The position numbers were made by a program, and so were the translations under genes. Shown here piece after piece: positions 15,170 to 23,145 of a DNA stretch of 64,000 nt; positions within the stretch are counted from its first letter, which is position 1; the number at the start of each line of letters is the position of its first letter. Source of the stretch: Bythopirellula goksoeyrii (GTDB lineage Bacteria; Planctomycetota; Planctomycetia; Pirellulales; Lacipirellulaceae); NCBI RefSeq assembly GCF_008065115.1, contig NZ_CP042913.1, positions 780,338 to 844,337 on the forward strand. Direction: 5' to 3'. A model generated the notes under the pieces. The model saw only the letters and a list, made by a program, of their open reading frames with translations, was not told the origin of the DNA and searched no databases.

Positions 15170-17171
15170 GTGCGCTGGGCATGGTCGAGCGATTGAGGGT
15201 GGAAGTCCCCTGTGGATCCTAACGGAGGTAACCACGAGGTGAAAGCAACTGCACGAGACGGAGTTTGGACATTGGACAATCGAAGTCTATCCCGCGAGGG
15301 CGTGTGGGGAGGAAGCCGTAGCCGAACTGCAGCACCGAACGTAAGTGAACCCTCAAACGGGCTTCTCGGACCTGGGTTAGCGTGCCTTCCAGCGCGACGC
15401 CCGATATCCGTTGGTGGCCGAGGAGTAGTGAGGGCGGAGGCGGCAGGACATTGTTCGATCTTACCCCAGGAGATCTCTGCGGGTCCGCCTATCGGTATTC
15501 CGGAAGAAGGCAACGACGACCGGTTGATGCCCGCAGAGAAGTCGGATCGCCCCATAGTAGTGCTGAAGCTGGGTAATGCCGGTGGAGCGAAGGGGGCGAC
15601 AAGTTGTTAAGTGCTGGAACATGCCAACTGGCTTTCGCGTTTGCCGACAGCCCGCATGGGGGCAAGGACGAGAGAACCTCGGACGAATCCAAGGGAAAGT
15701 CGCACCTGCTGCTCAGAGCGAATACCAAGGAGGTAGATCATCCAGCCACCTGGGTAGCCGACGACACAAGTCGGTCACTGGAACAAGTAGCCTCGGTGTC
15801 TAATTTGGCCCGGGCGTTGCTTAACGTCGCGCGCAATAAAGGTGCGGCAGGTGTGGACGGACGTGGTGTACGGGAAGTGGTTGAGGCTTCGCCCCAACTG
15901 CTTGCTCAGCTACGCCGTGAATTGCTTTCGGGTACCTACCTGCCTGGCGACATTCGCCGGGTCTGGATTCCCAAGTCCGGTGGCGGGCATCGGGGCCTAG
16001 GTATTCCGAATGTCGTGGACCGCTGGGTTCAGCAGGCCGTACTCCAAGTTTTGGAGCCGATCTTCGAGCCGACGTTTCACGACAGCAGTCACGGATTCCG
16101 TCCGAGGCGTGGTGCACAAACGGCCATTGCTGCGGCCAAGCAATATCTGGCAGAAGGATATGCCTGGACGGTCGATATTGACCTTTCAAAGTTCTTCGAT
16201 CGTGTTCACCACCAGCGGCTATTAAACCGCTTGGCGAACCACGTAAAGGATGGGCGTCTCCTAAAGCTAGTGCATGGCATGCTCAAGGCGAAGGTTGTGT
16301 TGCCCGATGGCACACGAACGGCCACGACCGAAGGCGCACCGCAAGGTGGTCCGCTTTCTCCGCTACTTTCCAATGTAGTTCTTGACGAACTCGATTGGGA
16401 ACTGGCACGTCGTGGACTTCGGTTCGTGCGTTACGCCGACGACTTCAGCGTGTTCGTGAAAAGCGAACGTGCCGGTCGTCGGGTGATGGACTCCGTCAGT
16501 AAATTCATTGATAGACGCTTGCGTCTGCTGGTCAATGAAGACAAGAGTTCCGTCACGGGTCCGAATTATCTAACTTTCCTCGGCTTTCAACTCGGCAAGA
16601 ATGCCGAGGGCCAAGTCATGGTGGCAATCTCTCGCCGAACTAAGGAGCGAATGGATGCCCGTATTCGTGAGCTAACGCCACGAGTCTGGGGTCAATCGCT
16701 GTCGACGTGCTTCGAGAGAACCGAACGCTACCTGCGAGGATGGATTGGATACTTTCGGTTGTGTACCGAAGATTCCCTGCGACCGCTCCACAAGTTCGAC
16801 GCCCACATTCGGCGTCGTATTCGGGCGATTATCATTCGTCAGAAGAAGCGGGACCGGTATCTGTTCCGCCACCTGCAAACACGTGGCGTTTCTCGGAAGT
16901 CGGCGGCTAAGACCGCCTTCACTCGTGCTGGCGTTTGGAGACGCAGTGTCAGCTATGGCATCCATCAGGCGTATTCCAACGCCTGGTTCGCCGAACGATT
17001 GATGCCGCTCACCGACCGTTGGCATGCCTTGAACCCTTCCCGACAGGTCTTCATCAAACAGCAACGACTGTTTGAAACCTAAGGCAGCAACTTGAAGAGC
17101 CGGATGCGTGACCCGCAAGTCCGGTTCTGTGAGAGGCTTGGGGGAGAGATCCCCCGGGCCTACTCGACGAG
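15170..17171 (+). mobile_element. group II intron, copy 1
   Basis: The 5' end GTGCG at 15170 fits the group II consensus GUGYG. A long structured leader precedes the reverse-transcriptase gene. Domain V is at 17096-17129, a 34-nt hairpin beginning AGAGCCGGATGCG and ending TCCGGTTCTG with the AGC catalytic triad. Domain VI and the CCTACTCGAC end follow. By convention the intron might end at 17168; the extra GAG to 17171 is included because it makes the interrupted hairpin perfect. The 2002-bp unit is repeated without a gap from 17172. A candidate exon-binding site CTCTGC (15475-15480) could pair with the upstream exon GCGGAG using one G-T pair. Confidence 0.88.
15604..17082 (+). CDS. ltrA: group II intron reverse transcriptase/maturase, copy 1
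   Basis: 492 residues. The reverse-transcriptase palm and fingers run from about 60 to 340, with WIPKSGGGHRGLGIPNVVDR, GFRPRRGAQTAI, DIDLSKFFDRVHH, APQGGPLSPLLSNVVLDELD and the catalytic YADD at 277-280. The maturase (GIIM) domain follows at about 360-450 with RYLRGWIGYFRLC. No HNH endonuclease domain is present after it. The protein splices its own intron RNA and reverse-transcribes it into new sites. The annotated start is TTG at 15604; the first 50 residues are not conserved-looking, so the true start may be later. Identical to the second copy. Confidence 0.93.
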   Translation: MLSAGTCQLAFAFADSPHGGKDERTSDESKGKSHLLLRANTKEVDHPATWVADDTSRSLEQVASVSNLARALLNVARNKGAAGVDGRGVREVVEASPQLLAQLRRELLSGTYLPGDIRRVWIPKSGGGHRGLGIPNVVDRWVQQAVLQVLEPIFEPTFHDSSHGFRPRRGAQTAIAAAKQYLAEGYAWTVDIDLSKFFDRVHHQRLLNRLANHVKDGRLLKLVHGMLKAKVVLPDGTRTATTEGAPQGGPLSPLLSNVVLDELDWELARRGLRFVRYADDFSVFVKSERAGRRVMDSVSKFIDRRLRLLVNEDKSSVTGPNYLTFLGFQLGKNAEGQVMVAISRRTKERMDARIRELTPRVWGQSLSTCFERTERYLRGWIGYFRLCTEDSLRPLHKFDAHIRRRIRAIIIRQKKRDRYLFRHLQTRGVSRKSAAKTAFTRAGVWRRSVSYGIHQAYSNAWFAERLMPLTDRWHALNPSRQVFIKQQRLFET

Positions 17172-19173
17172 GTGCGCTGGGCATGGTCGAGCGATTGAGG
17201 GTGGAAGTCCCCTGTGGATCCTAACGGAGGTAACCACGAGGTGAAAGCAACTGCACGAGACGGAGTTTGGACATTGGACAATCGAAGTCTATCCCGCGAG
17301 GGCGTGTGGGGAGGAAGCCGTAGCCGAACTGCAGCACCGAACGTAAGTGAACCCTCAAACGGGCTTCTCGGACCTGGGTTAGCGTGCCTTCCAGCGCGAC
17401 GCCCGATATCCGTTGGTGGCCGAGGAGTAGTGAGGGCGGAGGCGGCAGGACATTGTTCGATCTTACCCCAGGAGATCTCTGCGGGTCCGCCTATCGGTAT
17501 TCCGGAAGAAGGCAACGACGACCGGTTGATGCCCGCAGAGAAGTCGGATCGCCCCATAGTAGTGCTGAAGCTGGGTAATGCCGGTGGAGCGAAGGGGGCG
17601 ACAAGTTGTTAAGTGCTGGAACATGCCAACTGGCTTTCGCGTTTGCCGACAGCCCGCATGGGGGCAAGGACGAGAGAACCTCGGACGAATCCAAGGGAAA
17701 GTCGCACCTGCTGCTCAGAGCGAATACCAAGGAGGTAGATCATCCAGCCACCTGGGTAGCCGACGACACAAGTCGGTCACTGGAACAAGTAGCCTCGGTG
17801 TCTAATTTGGCCCGGGCGTTGCTTAACGTCGCGCGCAATAAAGGTGCGGCAGGTGTGGACGGACGTGGTGTACGGGAAGTGGTTGAGGCTTCGCCCCAAC
17901 TGCTTGCTCAGCTACGCCGTGAATTGCTTTCGGGTACCTACCTGCCTGGCGACATTCGCCGGGTCTGGATTCCCAAGTCCGGTGGCGGGCATCGGGGCCT
18001 AGGTATTCCGAATGTCGTGGACCGCTGGGTTCAGCAGGCCGTACTCCAAGTTTTGGAGCCGATCTTCGAGCCGACGTTTCACGACAGCAGTCACGGATTC
18101 CGTCCGAGGCGTGGTGCACAAACGGCCATTGCTGCGGCCAAGCAATATCTGGCAGAAGGATATGCCTGGACGGTCGATATTGACCTTTCAAAGTTCTTCG
18201 ATCGTGTTCACCACCAGCGGCTATTAAACCGCTTGGCGAACCACGTAAAGGATGGGCGTCTCCTAAAGCTAGTGCATGGCATGCTCAAGGCGAAGGTTGT
18301 GTTGCCCGATGGCACACGAACGGCCACGACCGAAGGCGCACCGCAAGGTGGTCCGCTTTCTCCGCTACTTTCCAATGTAGTTCTTGACGAACTCGATTGG
18401 GAACTGGCACGTCGTGGACTTCGGTTCGTGCGTTACGCCGACGACTTCAGCGTGTTCGTGAAAAGCGAACGTGCCGGTCGTCGGGTGATGGACTCCGTCA
18501 GTAAATTCATTGATAGACGCTTGCGTCTGCTGGTCAATGAAGACAAGAGTTCCGTCACGGGTCCGAATTATCTAACTTTCCTCGGCTTTCAACTCGGCAA
18601 GAATGCCGAGGGCCAAGTCATGGTGGCAATCTCTCGCCGAACTAAGGAGCGAATGGATGCCCGTATTCGTGAGCTAACGCCACGAGTCTGGGGTCAATCG
18701 CTGTCGACGTGCTTCGAGAGAACCGAACGCTACCTGCGAGGATGGATTGGATACTTTCGGTTGTGTACCGAAGATTCCCTGCGACCGCTCCACAAGTTCG
18801 ACGCCCACATTCGGCGTCGTATTCGGGCGATTATCATTCGTCAGAAGAAGCGGGACCGGTATCTGTTCCGCCACCTGCAAACACGTGGCGTTTCTCGGAA
18901 GTCGGCGGCTAAGACCGCCTTCACTCGTGCTGGCGTTTGGAGACGCAGTGTCAGCTATGGCATCCATCAGGCGTATTCCAACGCCTGGTTCGCCGAACGA
19001 TTGATGCCGCTCACCGACCGTTGGCATGCCTTGAACCCTTCCCGACAGGTCTTCATCAAACAGCAACGACTGTTTGAAACCTAAGGCAGCAACTTGAAGA
19101 GCCGGATGCGTGACCCGCAAGTCCGGTTCTGTGAGAGGCTTGGGGGAGAGATCCCCCGGGCCTACTCGACGAG
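17172..19173 (+). mobile_element. group II intron, copy 2 (tandem)
   Basis: An exact head-to-tail copy of the preceding unit: every feature recurs at +2002 bases, with 5' GTGCG at 17172, domain V at 19098-19131 and the CCTACTCGAC end at 19161-19170. I saw no base differences between the copies in the stretches compared, and the encoded proteins are identical, which means a very recent duplication or an assembly duplication. The following exon begins TTGGGGGCG at 19174. Confidence 0.88.
17606..19084 (+). CDS. ltrA: group II intron reverse transcriptase/maturase, copy 2
   Basis: Identical in sequence and length (492 residues) to the protein encoded at 15604-17082, with YADD at 277-280, the GIIM maturase domain and no endonuclease domain. 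Two intact copies in direct tandem are unusual, because an occupied site normally resists a second insertion. The gene runs convergent with the IS256 transposase. Confidence 0.92.
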   Translation: MLSAGTCQLAFAFADSPHGGKDERTSDESKGKSHLLLRANTKEVDHPATWVADDTSRSLEQVASVSNLARALLNVARNKGAAGVDGRGVREVVEASPQLLAQLRRELLSGTYLPGDIRRVWIPKSGGGHRGLGIPNVVDRWVQQAVLQVLEPIFEPTFHDSSHGFRPRRGAQTAIAAAKQYLAEGYAWTVDIDLSKFFDRVHHQRLLNRLANHVKDGRLLKLVHGMLKAKVVLPDGTRTATTEGAPQGGPLSPLLSNVVLDELDWELARRGLRFVRYADDFSVFVKSERAGRRVMDSVSKFIDRRLRLLVNEDKSSVTGPNYLTFLGFQLGKNAEGQVMVAISRRTKERMDARIRELTPRVWGQSLSTCFERTERYLRGWIGYFRLCTEDSLRPLHKFDAHIRRRIRAIIIRQKKRDRYLFRHLQTRGVSRKSAAKTAFTRAGVWRRSVSYGIHQAYSNAWFAERLMPLTDRWHALNPSRQVFIKQQRLFET

Positions 19174-19190
19174 TTGGGGGCGTGCGCGGC

Positions 19191-20405
19191 CTACGAGGCC
19201 ACTCCGCTGGTCTCCTTCGTTGTCTCTTGCAATCGCTCCATATCGAGGTACTTGCGCGTGCCCCATTTGGTACCAGCGACGTGTCGCAGTCTTGCGGATA
19301 CCAGCATCAATGCGCTGTTGCCGTCCGGGAAGGCACCCACGACGCGCGTCCGCCGGCGGACTTCGCGCATCAATCGCTCCAAAGCGTTGTTCGTGCGAAT
19401 CCGCGTCCAATGCTCGCGAGGATAGGACATGTACCGCAACGTCTCGCCCACGCCCTCCTCGACCACCTTGGCTGCCTTGGTGAGCTTCATCGCTCGCAGC
19501 TTCTCCACAACGTCGCCCGCCTTCTTCTTGGCCGCCTCGCGGTCTTCCTGCGCGTGAATTGCCTTGAGCATCGCCATCACCTCCTTCATTCGATGACGAG
19601 GAACTTCCGAGCCGACGTTGCGATACCAGTGGACCACACACCGTTGCCAGTCTGCCTCCGGATAAAACTCGCCCAAGGCTTCTACCAACCCTAAACACTT
19701 GTCGCTGGTCACCAGGCGAACTCCCTTCAGGCCACGCTCCTTGAGATGCCGGAGGAACTTCCGCCAACTCTCGGTATCTTCCTTCGTCCCTTCGCAAACA
19801 CCCAGAACCTGCCGATAGCCGTCCTGGTCGACGCCCACGGCAACCAATACCGCCACGTTCTTCACCTCGCCGCCCCACGACCGTTTCAGCCAAATACCAT
19901 CCAGGGCCACGTAGGCAAAATCGCCCTCGATCGGCTGGTTTCGCCAGGCTTCGATCCGCTCGTAGAGCTGCTGATTCAGCTCGCTCACCGTGCTCGGAGA
20001 AACTCGTGTTCCCCACAACGCCTCGGTGATGTCCTCCACCCGGCGAACGCTCACCCCGGCGAGGTACATCTCCATTAGCGCCTCTTCGACCGACGACTCC
20101 CGTCGTCGGTATCGTTCGATAATCTGCGTCTCAAATGGCAGGCTTCGCAGCCTGGGGACCTTAAGCTTTACCTGGCCCGCCTTCGTCTGTAATCCTCGTT
20201 CGTAAGAACCAGCTCGTGTATCCACGCGGTCGGGGCTCCGCTCGTAACGCTTCGCTCCACAGAGTTGATCAGCTTCGGCCTCCAACAGTCCATTGAGCGT
20301 CTCCTCGACGCTCTTGCGAACCACCTCGTCGACGTGCCCTCGAATCTGAGCCTCGTCGATCTGAACCATGCTTCCGTTTTCAGTACTTCCTGTTAAACTC
20401 GCCAT
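19191..20405 (-). CDS. IS256 family transposase
   Basis: 404 residues from the ATG at 20405, which has AAGGAG about ten bases upstream (ATG at 20450 is in frame but lacks this). The mutator/IS256 layout is present: N-terminal DVVRKSVEETLNGLLEAEA-like helix, RTRAGSYERGL-type cysteine-poor linker region, then the DDE catalytic core with the first Asp in YVALDGIWLK, the second in LVTSDKCLGLVEA and Glu in the C-terminal NALERLMREVRRRTRVVGAF block. Full length and unbroken, so the element may still be active. The stop codon lies eight bases from the hairpin that hosts the introns. Confidence 0.93.
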   Translation of the reverse strand: MASLTGSTENGSMVQIDEAQIRGHVDEVVRKSVEETLNGLLEAEADQLCGAKRYERSPDRVDTRAGSYERGLQTKAGQVKLKVPRLRSLPFETQIIERYRRRESSVEEALMEMYLAGVSVRRVEDITEALWGTRVSPSTVSELNQQLYERIEAWRNQPIEGDFAYVALDGIWLKRSWGGEVKNVAVLVAVGVDQDGYRQVLGVCEGTKEDTESWRKFLRHLKERGLKGVRLVTSDKCLGLVEALGEFYPEADWQRCVVHWYRNVGSEVPRHRMKEVMAMLKAIHAQEDREAAKKKAGDVVEKLRAMKLTKAAKVVEEGVGETLRYMSYPREHWTRIRTNNALERLMREVRRRTRVVGAFPDGNSALMLVSARLRHVAGTKWGTRKYLDMERLQETTKETSGVAS

Positions 20406-20503
20406 CGTGGCAGTCTCCTTCGCTTGGGGGAATGAATCGTAACAATCCAATTCCTACCAAGCAGGGGCTGCCCAAACAATCTGCGCAATAATATAGGACG
20501 TTA

Positions 20504-20563
20504 TCATTCCTGTTGCCAAATCGCGAACGCGATCTGCTCCTCTGTAAAACGTTTTCGTGACAT
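20504..20563 (-). pseudogene. IS3-family orfA transposase remnant
   Basis: From ATG at 20563 the frame reads MSRKRFTEEQIAFAIWQQE and then stops. This is the characteristic beginning of IS3-group OrfA helix-turn-helix proteins, which continue for about 90 residues. Similarity ends exactly where the IS256 right end is predicted, so IS256 insertion probably truncated it. No orfB is present. The remaining bases to the next gene (20564-20636) may hold the outer end of the IS3 element. Confidence 0.75.
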
Positions 20564-20636
20564 GGTTCCCTGGTCTCCTTTCACTGCTCGGGCTGACATC
20601 ATAGAGACCCAGTTTCAGGTTGTGATTACCACCTGA

Positions 20637-21512
20637 CTATTCTTCAATCACTGCATTTTTTAATGGCAAGAGTTCCCAGCGACGGACGAGGATTTCTGCC
20701 AATTCAGCTTGCAATTGAAGTTTCCCCTCGGCTGGAACGGCATCGAACGCCTCGTTAACCAAGGATCCGTTGACAAAGACCTGTATGTGCCCACCTCTGC
20801 AAACCACTTCTAAGCGAGTCCATTCGTCGGTTGGACTCTCTCGATCATTCTTACCGCGAAATCCTAGGACATCCTCCCAGTCAGGATCGCGATCACACCA
20901 GTTGATCCGCGTTCTATTTGATAAATCAAATGTCTCTGCGATGCCATCTTTATTCCACACGACTTCTCCGTCACGATCTCGCCCTACTTCGGATGTAAGA
21001 GAAAGCGGTACGGGCTGGCCATCCTTACCTTCTCCCACAACGAGAATAAAATCTCCAACTCCACCTTCGATAATGTTGACTTCGATTCCAGGCATCCACA
21101 CCCCTCCTACTCCCCCGTCTATGCCTGTGCTGTGAATGAATAGCCCTGAGTCTCGGGCGCGATTTCGCCTTTCGTGCCACGTTCTGGGGCCCCATTTGTA
21201 TTCAAGGATCATATCGTAGTCTCGGTATCGCTCCTTGGTTATGATTGAACCCCAGCCATCACCGGTAATATGAAGTATCTGATCCTTAACGTAAAACACC
21301 TCCTTCGGATCCTTGTACTTGGTATTTTGTAACCATGTATAGAGGCCATCCAAATTCTTACCGTTGAAGAGTTTGATCGCTTTCTTCTGCGGAGAGATCG
21401 CCTCAAACGCCTGAGAAGTGCCCTTTTCTTCAGCTCCATGCGATACAGAGTCCTGGTGTGAGAAGAACACAATAATAAGGACAAGCAATAGTTGGAAACT
21501 GCGAATAAGCAT
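20637..21512 (-). CDS. DUF1080 (3-keto-disaccharide hydrolase-like) secreted protein
   Basis: 291 residues with a signal peptide (LIRSFQLLLVLIIVFFSHQD) and a concanavalin-like DUF1080 domain: KLFNGKNLDGLYTWLQN, GWGSIITKERYRDYDMILEY, DSGLFIHSTG, GIEVNIIEGG and WTRLEVVCRGGHIQVFVNGS. The family has been linked to hydrolysis of 3-keto-glucosides made by Gfo/Idh/MocA oxidoreductases; whether this member does so is inference. ATG at 21512 follows CGAGGAA at correct spacing. It is the last gene of a minus-strand run that begins with the 862-residue surface protein at 32195. Confidence 0.85.
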   Translation of the reverse strand: MLIRSFQLLLVLIIVFFSHQDSVSHGAEEKGTSQAFEAISPQKKAIKLFNGKNLDGLYTWLQNTKYKDPKEVFYVKDQILHITGDGWGSIITKERYRDYDMILEYKWGPRTWHERRNRARDSGLFIHSTGIDGGVGGVWMPGIEVNIIEGGVGDFILVVGEGKDGQPVPLSLTSEVGRDRDGEVVWNKDGIAETFDLSNRTRINWCDRDPDWEDVLGFRGKNDRESPTDEWTRLEVVCRGGHIQVFVNGSLVNEAFDAVPAEGKLQLQAELAEILVRRWELLPLKNAVIEE

Positions 21513-21639
21513 CAAAAATTCCTCGATTGTTTTGTTTGGGAATTCCTACTCACTGAATTACAAGTCATATTATTAAAGTCCCTAACGCAAATTAAATAAG
21601 TCACTCAGTTCAATTTACGAGCCTCTTATCTATGTTCGT

Positions 21640-23127
21640 TCATGCCAGTATGTCCGCTACGACTTTTGCCGGCTTTACGCCAGTGAGCTTTTGATTCAAT
21701 CCTTGATATGGATAGTGCAGTCTATCGTGATCAAGGCCAAGTTGGTGGAGAATAGTTGCGTGAAAATCCCGCAACAGCACAGGGTTTTCAACCACTGAAT
21801 AGCCCATAGGGTCGGTTTCACCGAAGGTGATTCCCGGTTTAATTCCCCCCCCTGCTGCCCATAGTGTGAATGCCTCGGGGTTGTGATCGCGACCGAGGTA
21901 AGGGCTCTCCACGCCAACTTTTGTCTCACGCATTGGCGTACGTCCAAACTCCCCGCTCCAGATCACCAAAGTATCCTCAAGCATTCCTCGTTGGCTTAGA
22001 TCGGTCAGTAAAGCTGACATGGGCCGATCGACCTCGCGACATTTGTCTTGAAAACCCAGATTGATCGCTGTCTCACTTGAAGTTCCGTGCGAGTCCCACC
22101 CCCAATCGTAAAGTTGGATAAATCGCACGCCTCGCTCAGCAAGCCGTCTCGCTAGCAAACAATTGTTGGCGAAGGACTCCTTTCCAGGTTCGGTTCCATA
22201 GAGTTGGTGTATGTGCTCCGGTTCATCCGCAATGTCCATCACACCTGGTACTTCCATTTGCATTCGAAATGCCAACTCATACTGAGCAATTCGTGTTAGC
22301 GTCTCAGGATTGCCAAAAGCCTGATAAGATTCTTGGTTCAAGCGTGATAGCGAGTCTAGGGCTGTACGTCTCAGGTCGCGACTTACTCCCTCCGGATTGG
22401 CGATATTCAAGAGTGGATCACCTTGAGATCGGCACTGTACTCCTTGATAGACCGAGGGAAGCATTCCGCTACTCCATAAGGCCTTTCCTACCCTGGGCGC
22501 GCTCCCTCCCGACATCAAAACGATAAAACCGGGTAGATTCTGATTCTCTGTACCCAGTCCCCAAGCAACCCAAGAGCCCATACTAGGGTATCCCATTCGC
22601 GCTTGGCCCGTATGAACCATGAGTTGGGCCGGGCCATGATTGAATTGATCGGTTTGCATGGATTTTACAAAGCAGACCCGATCAACATGTTCTGCAAAGT
22701 GCGGCAAGCGATCTGAAACCCAAGCACCTGATTCCCCATACTGCTTGAATGGATACTGGGGACCAAGCATATTGGGAGTCCCTTTGAGAAATGCAAACCG
22801 TTTCCCTTCGAGAAACTCTTGGGGACAGGGTAGGCCATCATGGCGGCGAAGCTCTGGTTTGAAATCGAACAGGTCAAGTTGACTCGGAGCGCCAACCATG
22901 TGCAGAAAAATGACCCGCTTTGCTGCTGGAGCGAAATGGGGAGCAGTTCTACTTAGTGGTTCGTTCGATGAGTGCTGCGGGAACGAACTCTCGGCGCCGA
23001 ATGCCCCATGATCTGCCCCGCACCATACGGCACCCAATCCTGCCGCGCAATCCACCAAAAACTGACGGCGAGATGCATATTCGAGGGAAGCCAAGCGAGC
23101 CTCATCAAGTAATGATCGCTTTCTCAC
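21640..23127 (-). CDS. DUF1501 domain-containing protein, Tat-exported
   Basis: 495 residues, start GTG at 23127 with GGGAG upstream. The twin-arginine signal SRRQFLVDCAAGLGAVWCG is preceded by a charged N-terminus. The DUF1501 domain (sulfatase/alkaline-phosphatase fold) shows RVIFLHMVGAPSQLDLFDFK near the start, KSMQTDQFNHGPAQLMVHTG, and WSGEFGRTPMRE with GRDHNPEAFTLWAAGGGIKP towards the end. DUF1501 genes are almost always paired with DUF1549/DUF1553 cytochrome genes in planctomycetes, as here, 18 bases downstream of its partner. The joint function is unknown; a role in extracellular degradation has been suggested. Confidence 0.92.
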   Translation of the reverse strand: MRKRSLLDEARLASLEYASRRQFLVDCAAGLGAVWCGADHGAFGAESSFPQHSSNEPLSRTAPHFAPAAKRVIFLHMVGAPSQLDLFDFKPELRRHDGLPCPQEFLEGKRFAFLKGTPNMLGPQYPFKQYGESGAWVSDRLPHFAEHVDRVCFVKSMQTDQFNHGPAQLMVHTGQARMGYPSMGSWVAWGLGTENQNLPGFIVLMSGGSAPRVGKALWSSGMLPSVYQGVQCRSQGDPLLNIANPEGVSRDLRRTALDSLSRLNQESYQAFGNPETLTRIAQYELAFRMQMEVPGVMDIADEPEHIHQLYGTEPGKESFANNCLLARRLAERGVRFIQLYDWGWDSHGTSSETAINLGFQDKCREVDRPMSALLTDLSQRGMLEDTLVIWSGEFGRTPMRETKVGVESPYLGRDHNPEAFTLWAAGGGIKPGITFGETDPMGYSVVENPVLLRDFHATILHQLGLDHDRLHYPYQGLNQKLTGVKPAKVVADILA

Positions 23128-23145
23128 ATTCTTTCTCCCATCCCC

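Larger units (their letters stand above)
15081..20503 (-). mobile_element. IS256-type insertion sequence carrying two group II introns
   Basis: The ends show imperfect inverted repeats. The left end (15081-15135) and the reverse of the right end (20503-20452) share GTCC, TGCGCA, GTTT, GGG, AGCCC and GGTAGG in the same order. Between them lie the transposase gene and, between the left repeat and the transposase stop, two tandem group II introns. Without the introns the element would be about 1.4 kb, normal for IS256 elements. No matching target-site duplication is seen outside my chosen ends, so the limits are approximate or the flanks have been rearranged. The right flank is an IS3 remnant. 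Confidence 0.65.

Noticed and set aside
15118-15610. Short frames in the intron 5' region (both strands, repeated in the second copy)
   Set aside because: They lie in the structured ribozyme domains of the group II intron, which are not translated; their repetition only reflects the duplicated unit.
19162-20016. 284-residue frame overlapping the IS256 transposase
   Set aside because: It is an alternate frame of the transposase with Arg/Gly-rich composition; the DDE frame is the real one.
15081-20503. Target-site duplication of the IS256 element
   Set aside because: Bases next to the two proposed ends (GAACTTCGTCGG and TCATTCCTGTTG) do not match, so no duplication is claimed.
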